Positions 1 to 4,613 of a stretch of DNA of 5,890 bases are shown here, piece by piece. Origin of the DNA: Pseudomonadota bacterium (lineage in GTDB: Bacteria > Pseudomonadota > Gammaproteobacteria > Burkholderiales > Burkholderiaceae_D); NCBI GenBank assembly GCA_023389425.1, contig JAEWEK010000196.1, positions 1-5,890 of the forward strand, written 5' to 3'. The translations under genes were made by a program, and so were the position numbers. The notes beneath the pieces were generated by a model. The model worked only from the letters and a program-made list of their open reading frames with translations. It was not told where the DNA came from and searched no databases. Each line of letters begins with the position of its first letter. Within the stretch, counting starts at the first letter, position 1.

Positions 1-45
1 AGAGTAATACAAGACGAGAATAGTCAGATTGGTTGGGCTCATCGT

Positions 46-54
46 TGGTATTAT
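46..54 (+). promoter_or_regulatory. Candidate extended -10 promoter for the YihY/BrkB gene
   Basis: The sequence TGGTATTAT at 46-54 fits the extended -10 pattern TGn followed by a hexamer (TATTAT) matching the sigma-70 consensus at five of six positions. The -35 region about 17 bp upstream is poor, which is tolerable for an extended -10 promoter. Transcription would begin near 61, giving a leader of about 46 nt to the ATG at 107 or about 91 nt to the alternative ATG at 152. The first 60 bases are clearly more AT-rich than the genes that follow. The call rests on motif matching only. Confidence 0.4.
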
Positions 55-106
55 AGGGCGCTTTACAGAATGACATGGCCGCCCGGCGGCAGATTTTTGG
101 CGACGG

Positions 107-1489
107 ATGCTCTCAAAAACAGTCTCATCGATATCGCGCTCCACCAGCGAAATGATCAACGTCAGCGTGGACATGGTGCGCGGGCTCACCTGGCGCGAAA
201 CGCGCGACCTGGTGCGCTTCGCCATTCGCCGCCTCAAGGAAGAAAAGCTGCAGCAGGTGGCCGGCAGCCTGACCTTCACCACCACGCTCGCGCTGGTGCC
301 GCTCCTGACCATCGTGCTGGCGATCTTCACCACCTTCCCGATCTTCGGGCAGTTCCGGCTCGCGCTGGATACCTGGTTCGTGCAGACCGTGATGCCGAAG
401 GCGATCGCCAATACGATCAGCTCCAACCTGACCCAGTTCGCCAGCAAGGCAACGCGGCTGTCGGCGGTGGGCGCGGTGGCGCTGCTGGTCACGTCGACTG
501 CGATGATCGCGACCATCGAGCGCGCCTTCAACCAGATCTGGCGCGTGCGCCGCCCGCGCCCGCTGGTGCAGCGGGTGATCATTTATTGGGCGCTGGTGAC
601 GCTCGGACCGCTGCTGGTCGGGTCCTCGCTGACGGTGACCTCGCAGCTGTTCATCGCGACGGCCGGCATGATGAAGACCATCCCCTTCCTGGCGGCGGTG
701 GTGTTCACGATCGTGTCGGTCGCGATCACGACAGCCGGCTACACGCTGTTGTACATGGTGGTGCCGAACCGTCCGGTCGACTGGCGCGACGCGGCCTGGG
801 GCGGGCTGGTGGCGGCGATCGCGTTCGAGGTGGCCAAGCGCGTGTTCGGCCTGTTCATCCACCAGTTTCCGACCTACGCGATCATCTACGGGGCGCTGGC
901 GGCGCTGCCGCTGTTCCTGCTGTGGATGTACCTGTCATGGCTGATCACCCTGGTGGGCGCGCTGCTGACGGCGGCGCTGCCCGTGGTGAAATACGAGCGC
1001 TGGCGTTACGAGCCGGTGCCGGGCGGGCAGTTCGTCGATGCGATGGCGATCCTGAAGGTGCTGTACCGGCACGCGCAGGTCAGCGGCACGGCGCTGGTGC
1101 CCAGTCCCGCGATCCGGGCTTATACGCGCATCGGCTACGACGAGATGACGACGCTGCTGGACAAGATGGTGGCGGCGGGCTGGGTCGGGCGCGTGCACAC
1201 GGACGTGTCGGCGCGCTCGCGCTGGGGCAAGGGCGTGCGCGAGCACGCGGACAACTGGGTGATGCTGCTCGATCCGAGCATGCTGCGGGTGTCCGATGTG
1301 TACCGGCTCTTCGTGTTCGGCGCAGCGGGCGTCGAGGCGCTGGCGGGTGCGGGGGCGCAGGAGCCTATGCCGGAATCGCCGGTCGCGCTGGACACGGCGG
1401 AACTGGCCCGGCAGGTGGAGGATGCGGTGGAGAAGGGCCTGGACCAGACGCTGGCAGAACACTTCGGTGATCGGCGCAGGCCCGAGTGA
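107..1489 (+). CDS. YihY/BrkB-family inner membrane protein with cytosolic C-terminal domain
   Basis: This gene encodes an integral membrane protein of the YihY/virulence factor BrkB family (460 residues from this start). The molecular function of the family is not settled, and the old label ribonuclease BN is a misannotation. About six hydrophobic segments lie near residues 55-80, 118-138, 155-182, 192-218, 228-250 and 258-292. Family-like stretches include ERAFNQIWRVRRPR (138-151) after the second helix and the IYGALAALPLFLLWMY region (260-275) in the last. Residues 295-460 are soluble. The part around 308-390 looks like a small helical, possibly winged-helix, domain, and the tail is Ala/Glu-rich. 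E. coli YihY is about 290 residues, so this is the long form. The start is uncertain. Neither the ATG at 107 nor the one at 152 has a good Shine-Dalgarno, and the codons between them (TCA, AAA, ACA, ATA) are unlike the GC-rich remainder, which favours 152 (445 residues). The gene stands alone and ends 6 bp from the convergent DUF962 gene. Confidence 0.88.
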   Translation: MLSKTVSSISRSTSEMINVSVDMVRGLTWRETRDLVRFAIRRLKEEKLQQVAGSLTFTTTLALVPLLTIVLAIFTTFPIFGQFRLALDTWFVQTVMPKAIANTISSNLTQFASKATRLSAVGAVALLVTSTAMIATIERAFNQIWRVRRPRPLVQRVIIYWALVTLGPLLVGSSLTVTSQLFIATAGMMKTIPFLAAVVFTIVSVAITTAGYTLLYMVVPNRPVDWRDAAWGGLVAAIAFEVAKRVFGLFIHQFPTYAIIYGALAALPLFLLWMYLSWLITLVGALLTAALPVVKYERWRYEPVPGGQFVDAMAILKVLYRHAQVSGTALVPSPAIRAYTRIGYDEMTTLLDKMVAAGWVGRVHTDVSARSRWGKGVREHADNWVMLLDPSMLRVSDVYRLFVFGAAGVEALAGAGAQEPMPESPVALDTAELARQVEDAVEKGLDQTLAEHFGDRRRPE

Positions 1490-1495
1490 CTGCAG

Positions 1496-1801
1496 CTACC
1501 AGCTCAGCTTCCCCGTCAACATCTGCCAATACATCTTCCAGTCCCCCAGGAACGCATACAGCGGATGGTAGAACGTGGCCGGCCGGTTTTTCTCGTACAC
1601 GAAATGGCCGATCCATGCGCCGCCGTAGCCGGTGACCACGGCCACCAGGATCCACCACGGGTTCATGCTGTCGATGTACTGGGCGATGCCCGCGATGGCC
1701 GACGAACTGCCGACAAAGTGCGCGCGCCGACAGCGCCGGTCGGCGTGCTGCGTGAGGTAGTAGGGGTAGAACTCGGCAAACGTGCTGTACCGCGTCTTCA
1801 T
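1496..1801 (-). CDS. DUF962 / Mpo1-like small membrane protein
   Basis: This gene encodes a 101-residue protein of the DUF962 family, whose yeast member Mpo1 is an Fe(II)-dependent dioxygenase in 2-hydroxy fatty acid alpha-oxidation. Whether bacterial members do this chemistry is not established by the sequence. Visible family features are an N-terminal FAEFYPYYLTQH stretch (8-19), a CRRAHFVG stretch (24-31), a GYGGAWIGHFVYEKNRPATF block (58-77) and an LTGKL ending. His19, His28 and His66 sit in these blocks and are candidate metal ligands. Two hydrophobic segments, near 29-43 and 48-66, suggest a membrane hairpin. The reading frame extends 16 codons further upstream, but the ATG at 1801 is preferred. 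It has a strong AGGGAGG ribosome binding site at 1806-1812, and the family homology begins there. The gene is third in a minus-strand cluster, starting 13 bp after the hydrolase stop, so it is very probably co-transcribed with metY and the hydrolase. Confidence 0.87.
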   Translation of the reverse strand: MKTRYSTFAEFYPYYLTQHADRRCRRAHFVGSSSAIAGIAQYIDSMNPWWILVAVVTGYGGAWIGHFVYEKNRPATFYHPLYAFLGDWKMYWQMLTGKLSW

Positions 1802-1805
1802 GCAG

Positions 1806-1812
1806 CCTCCCT
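1806..1812 (-). promoter_or_regulatory. Shine-Dalgarno site deciding the DUF962 start
   Basis: Read on the minus strand, AGGGAGG lies 4 nt before the ATG at 1801. It is the strongest ribosome binding site in the window. It falls in the 13-bp gap after the hydrolase stop codon, and it rules in favour of this ATG over the longer upstream frame that would begin at 1849 inside the hydrolase gene. Confidence 0.75.
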
Positions 1813-1814
1813 GT

Positions 1815-2612
1815 TTATTCGATCCCCTTCGCGAAACCGTACAGCGCATCGAGCACGGCGTCAGGCTGCTCGGACATCATCGAATGCCCGGCATCCACGC
1901 TGACGATTCTGCCATGCCTGATCGCGCCCGTCAGCAGTTTGGCCGATCGTGCGGGCGTCATCATGTCCTTCGATCCCAGCACGAACAAGGTCGGGCACAC
2001 CACCGCTTCGGCGGCGGCCTGGCCGTTGGCGTAGGCATTGCAGGCGGCGAAATCGGTGTGGAACAGGTGATCCGGATTCTGCTGCGACATCCGTTGCATC
2101 AGCCGGCGCGAGCCGCCCAGCACCCAGAATCCCGGTGCCGGCGACGAAGGCTTGTGCGCGATGCTCGAATGCGACCAGATATTGACCATGTCGATCGCGG
2201 CCTGTTCGGCCGTGCGCGAGGTTTCCAGCAGCGCGTCCGACACCTTCATCGGGAAGGTGGTGCCGAGCAGCGCAAGTGCGCGCACCCGTGCCGGCGCACG
2301 GCGGCTGGCTTCGAGCGCAATCAGGGAACCCATGCTGTGGCCAACCAGCACGGCCTGCCGCACGCCGGCCGCATCGAGCAGCGCCAGTAACCAGTCGGCC
2401 ATCGCTTCAATCGATTCCAGCGCGCGGCCGGCACTGCGGCCGTGCCCAGGCAGGTCGAGCGCCAGCACGCCGAAGCCGTGATGGGCGAAGTAGCGGCTTT
2501 GCAGGCCCCACACGGAGTGGTCGTTCTGGGCGCCGTGGATGAAGACGACGGTGGGCAGGGCCGCATCGAAGGCTTTGCCGCCGGTATAGGCGTAGGCTTC
2601 CTTGAACATCAT
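1815..2612 (-). CDS. Alpha/beta-fold hydrolase
   Basis: This gene encodes a 265-residue cytosolic alpha/beta hydrolase (esterase/lipase-like), with no signal peptide seen. The fold markers appear in order. They are an HGAQNDHSVW oxyanion-hole segment (26-35), LDLPGHGRS (52-60), a nucleophile elbow GHSMG with Ser93, an acid in GSKDMMTP (Asp216) and a C-terminal AGHSMM with His243. The Ser-Asp-His triad is therefore complete and its spacing is normal. A cap region lies roughly at 120-185. The substrate cannot be read from the sequence. It is not a homoserine acetyltransferase (MetX): it is about 100 residues shorter than that family, and its elbow is GHSMG. The start is one base after the metY stop, within TGAGATGATG. 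Either the first or the second ATG could be used, and an AAGGAAG site inside the end of metY serves it. Co-transcription with metY and the DUF962 gene is therefore very likely. A link to methionine metabolism is only positional. Confidence 0.9.
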   Translation of the reverse strand: MMFKEAYAYTGGKAFDAALPTVVFIHGAQNDHSVWGLQSRYFAHHGFGVLALDLPGHGRSAGRALESIEAMADWLLALLDAAGVRQAVLVGHSMGSLIALEASRRAPARVRALALLGTTFPMKVSDALLETSRTAEQAAIDMVNIWSHSSIAHKPSSPAPGFWVLGGSRRLMQRMSQQNPDHLFHTDFAACNAYANGQAAAEAVVCPTLFVLGSKDMMTPARSAKLLTGAIRHGRIVSVDAGHSMMSEQPDAVLDALYGFAKGIE

Positions 2613-2613
2613 C

Positions 2614-3924
2614 TCAGCTTCCTTTCTGGGACGCCTTGAGCGCCCGCGCCAGGTCTTCGATCAGGTCGTCCGCGTCTTCCAGTCCGATCGACAGGCGCAT
2701 CGTGCCTTCGCCGATGCCGCTGGCGGCCAGCTGCTCGGCCGGCACGCGCAGGTGGGTGGTGGAAGCGGGATGGATCACCAGCGATTTGGCGTCGCCGACG
2801 TTGGCCAGGTGCGAGAACACCTTCAGGCTGTCGACGAAGCGGCGGCCGGCAGCGCGGTCGCCCTTGAGGTTGAAAGTGAAGACCGAGCCGGCGCCGTTGG
2901 GCAGCAGGGTCGCGGCGAGCGCATGGTCCGGGTGCGATTCCAGCTCGGGATAGGACACCGACTCCACCGCCGGCTGGGCGGCGAGCCAGGCCACCAGCTT
3001 GCGGGTGTTGGCGACGTGGCGCTCCATGCGCAGGCCGAGGGTTTCGATCCCCTGCAGGATGGCGAAGGCGTTGTGCGGGCTCATGACGGCGCCGAAGTCG
3101 CGCAAGCCTTCGCGGCGCGCGCGCAGGGCGAAGGCGCCGACGGTGGATTCCTCGGCGAAGACCATGCCGTGGAAGCCTTCATACGGTTCGCACAGTTCGG
3201 AAAAGCGTCCGCTGCGTTCATGGGCGCGCTGCCAGTCGAAGGTGCCGCCGTCGACCAGCAGGCCGCCCATCGCGGTGCCGTGACCGCACAGGAACTTGGT
3301 GGCGGAGTGGAAGACGAGGTCCGCACCGTGTTCGAACGGCTGCAGCAGATACGGCGTGGTGAAGGTCGAATCGACCATCAGCGGCAGGTCGTGCTCGTGC
3401 GCCAGCCCGGCGATGCGCGGCACGTCCAGCACGTCCAGGCCCGGATTGCCGAGGGTTTCGCCGAACAGCACCTTGGTGTTGGGCCGGATCGCGGCGCGCC
3501 AGGCGTCGATGTCGCGCGGGTCGACGAAGGTGGTTTCGATGCCGAAGCGCTTGAGCGTGTAGGCCAGCAGGTTGTGCGAGCCGCCGTACAGCGCGCGCGA
3601 GGCGACGATGTGCGAGCCGGCGCCGGCGATGGTCGACAGGCCGATGTGCATCGCCGCCTGGCCGCTGGCGGTGGCGATGCCGGCCACGCCGCCTTCCAGC
3701 GCGGCGATGCGTTCTTCCAGCACCGCGTTGGTCGGGTTCGAGATGCGCGAGTAGACGTGGCCGGAACGCTCCATATTGAAAAGCGCGGCGGCGGTATCGG
3801 AATCGGGCAGGGCGAAGGAGGTGGTGAAATAGATCGGCGTGGCGCGCGCGCCGGTGGCTGGATCGGGCGCGCTGCCGGCGTGCAGCGAGAGGGTGTCGAA
3901 GCCGGGGTAACGTGGACCGCTCAT
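2614..3924 (-). CDS. metY: O-acetylhomoserine sulfhydrylase (aminocarboxypropyltransferase)
   Basis: This gene encodes a PLP-dependent Cys/Met-metabolism enzyme (436 residues) predicted to convert O-acetylhomoserine and sulfide to homocysteine and acetate in the cytosol. The family marks are clear. They include LHAG near the N-terminus, YSRISNPTNAVLEERIAALE (58-77), SGQAA (87-91) for PLP phosphate contact and ALYGGS (111-116). MVDSTF with Asp185 should hold the pyridine nitrogen, and SATK supplies the Schiff-base Lys210. C-terminal blocks are SLVIHPASTTH (381-391) and RLSIGLED (410-417). The length near 430 and the YEGFHGMVFAEE and LQGIETLGLRMERH stretches fit the MetY type better than the shorter MetZ/MetB type. 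Related enzymes differ mainly in acyl donor, so an O-succinylhomoserine preference is not excluded. The frame extends 15 codons upstream to 3969. The ATG at 3924 is preferred because homology begins there and a GAAGAG site precedes it by 6 nt. It is the first gene of the minus-strand cluster. Confidence 0.92.
   Translation of the reverse strand: MSGPRYPGFDTLSLHAGSAPDPATGARATPIYFTTSFALPDSDTAAALFNMERSGHVYSRISNPTNAVLEERIAALEGGVAGIATASGQAAMHIGLSTIAGAGSHIVASRALYGGSHNLLAYTLKRFGIETTFVDPRDIDAWRAAIRPNTKVLFGETLGNPGLDVLDVPRIAGLAHEHDLPLMVDSTFTTPYLLQPFEHGADLVFHSATKFLCGHGTAMGGLLVDGGTFDWQRAHERSGRFSELCEPYEGFHGMVFAEESTVGAFALRARREGLRDFGAVMSPHNAFAILQGIETLGLRMERHVANTRKLVAWLAAQPAVESVSYPELESHPDHALAATLLPNGAGSVFTFNLKGDRAAGRRFVDSLKVFSHLANVGDAKSLVIHPASTTHLRVPAEQLAASGIGEGTMRLSIGLEDADDLIEDLARALKASQKGS
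2618..2624 (-). promoter_or_regulatory. Ribosome binding site embedded in the 3' end of metY
   Basis: On the minus strand the final metY codons AAA GGA AGC TGA contain AAGGAAG, with AGGA 7 nt before the first hydrolase ATG. The metY stop at 2616-2614 is followed by a single G and then ATGATG. A ribosome terminating on metY would stop right beside this start, which is the usual layout for translational coupling. Confidence 0.7.
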
Positions 3925-3956
3925 GGTGGGCTCTTCGTTTAAGTGCGGAAATGGGC

Positions 3957-3965
3957 GGCATCGTA
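3957..3965 (-). promoter_or_regulatory. Candidate -10 element for the metY cluster
   Basis: On the minus strand TACGAT (3965-3960) is preceded by TGC, giving an extended -10 arrangement TGnTACGAT just downstream of an AT-rich GATAAATAAA stretch. The TG bases lie immediately to the right of 3965. The -35 region, about 17 bp further upstream, is poor. The predicted start of transcription is near 3953, for a leader of roughly 30 nt before the metY ATG. No riboswitch-sized leader would fit in that distance. This is a motif call only. Confidence 0.35.
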
Positions 3966-3979
3966 GCATTTATTTATCG

Positions 3980-3999
3980 CCGCACCACAGTGGCCGCAC
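3980..3999. repeat. Direct repeat around a small palindrome upstream of metY
   Basis: CCGCAC occurs twice, at 3980-3985 and 3994-3999, 14 bp apart. The palindrome CCACaGTGG lies at 3985-3993 between them. The group falls at or just upstream of the expected -35 position of the metY promoter candidate. That is a plausible place for an activator or repressor, but no known operator is recognised and the words are short for a GC-rich genome. Confidence 0.3.
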
Positions 4000-4017
4000 A
4001 CTGATTCGGCGCAAAGC

Positions 4018-4046
4018 TGGATTTTTTATGGTGCATACGCTAAATT
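4018..4046 (+). promoter_or_regulatory. Weak promoter candidate for the CBS-domain gene
   Basis: TGGATT at 4018-4023 and TAAATT at 4041-4046 are separated by 17 bp and match the sigma-70 hexamers at three and four of six positions. They lie in the AT-rich part (about 4021-4075) of the divergent intergenic region. Predicted transcription begins near 4053, some 55 nt before the CBS gene start. TATGGT at 4027-4032 is an alternative -10. The AT-rich stretch probably holds the promoter, but which hexamers are used is uncertain. Confidence 0.25.
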
Positions 4047-4107
4047 CAAACTTAAGAGTTATGCAAATTTTTCAACCACAGCAAGGCCATCGACGAGGGC
4101 GTCCATC

Positions 4108-4560
4108 ATGAAAGTCTCCGAAATCCTCCAGGTGAAGGGCAACATCCTGTACACGGTGAATCCCGATACGCCCCTTCAAGTGGCCGTTTCCACGATGGCC
4201 GACCGCGATATCGGCTCGCTGGTGGTGATGGAATACGGCGATCTGGTCGGCATGCTGACCTTCCGCGAAGTGATCAATGTGTTGCACGCGAACGGCGGGT
4301 CGGTGGGCGACAGCACGGTGCGCCGCTATATGGACGATTCGCCGGTGACGGTCACGCCGACCACCGAGGTCAACGAGGTACGGCGGATCATGCTGGAAAA
4401 GCACGCGCGCTACCTGCCGGTGATGGACGCGCGTACGCTGCTGGGGGTGATTTCGTTCTATGACGTCGCGAAGGCGGTGCTGGAGGCGCAGAGCTTCGAG
4501 AACCGTATGCTCAAGGCGTATATCCGCGATTGGCCGGCGGAGCAGGCGGCGGACGACTGA
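4108..4560 (+). CDS. Stand-alone CBS domain-pair protein
   Basis: This gene encodes a 150-residue soluble protein that is almost entirely a tandem CBS (Bateman) module. CBS1 spans about residues 8-57 and CBS2 about 76-123. A short helical tail (124-150) ends in acidic residues. Such modules usually bind adenosyl ligands (AMP, ATP, SAM, NAD) in clefts between the two repeats. The ribose-contact motif is intact in CBS2, as GVISFYDV with Asp119. In CBS1 it reads GMLTFREV with Glu54 instead of Asp, so the two sites may differ in affinity. There is no fused enzyme, channel or DNA-binding domain, so any output must pass through a partner protein. The start is supported by GAGGG at 4095-4099, 8 nt upstream of the ATG. 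The gene is divergent from metY and convergent with the permease, so it is probably transcribed alone. The ligand and role are unknown. Confidence 0.9.
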   Translation: MKVSEILQVKGNILYTVNPDTPLQVAVSTMADRDIGSLVVMEYGDLVGMLTFREVINVLHANGGSVGDSTVRRYMDDSPVTVTPTTEVNEVRRIMLEKHARYLPVMDARTLLGVISFYDVAKAVLEAQSFENRMLKAYIRDWPAEQAADD

Positions 4561-4573
4561 AGTAGCCAGCCTG

Positions 4574-4611
4574 AAAACCGTTATCCCGGCCTTGGACCGG
4601 GACGTTGTTTT
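4574..4611. terminator. Bidirectional intrinsic terminator between convergent genes
   Basis: A perfect 6-bp GC stem, TCCCGG (4584-4589) with CCGGGA (4597-4602), encloses a 7-nt loop. On the left it is flanked by AAAAC (4574-4578) and on the right by GTTTT (4607-4611), which can also pair. Each strand thus reads a hairpin followed by a T-rich run. The element starts 14 bp after the CBS gene stop and ends 3 bp before the permease stop, as expected for a terminator shared by two convergent genes. The T runs are short (four), so termination may be moderate. Confidence 0.65.
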
Positions 4612-4613
4612 GC

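Noticed and set aside
70..1470. A 466-codon open frame on the plus strand overlapping the YihY/BrkB gene
   Set aside because: It is the +2-shifted shadow of the real gene. The product is Arg/Ala/Gly/His-rich without any membrane segments or family motif, and such frames stay open in GC-rich DNA.
1802..1849. A 16-codon upstream extension of the DUF962 protein
   Set aside because: It overlaps the end of the hydrolase gene, lacks family homology and lies upstream of the strong AGGGAGG site that serves the ATG at 1801.
1815..2612. The hydrolase as homoserine O-acetyltransferase (MetX), which would complete a MetX-MetY pair
   Set aside because: The protein is only 265 residues, with a GHSMG elbow and a small cap. 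MetX proteins are about 100 residues longer with a different elbow and lid.
2602..3942. A 446-codon plus-strand open frame antisense to nearly all of metY
   Set aside because: It is low-complexity (Gly, Arg, Ala, Val, Gln), has no recognisable domain, and opposes a gene with full PLP-enzyme motifs. It is an antisense shadow caused by GC-rich third positions.
3925..3957. A methionine-related riboswitch (SAM or SAH type) in the metY leader
   Set aside because: The predicted leader is only about 30 nt, and no conserved riboswitch core or paired stems were seen there.
3925..3969. A 15-codon upstream extension of MetY
   Set aside because: The extension residues are not family-like and the candidate -10 element lies inside it. 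The ATG at 3924 has a GAAGAG site at proper spacing.
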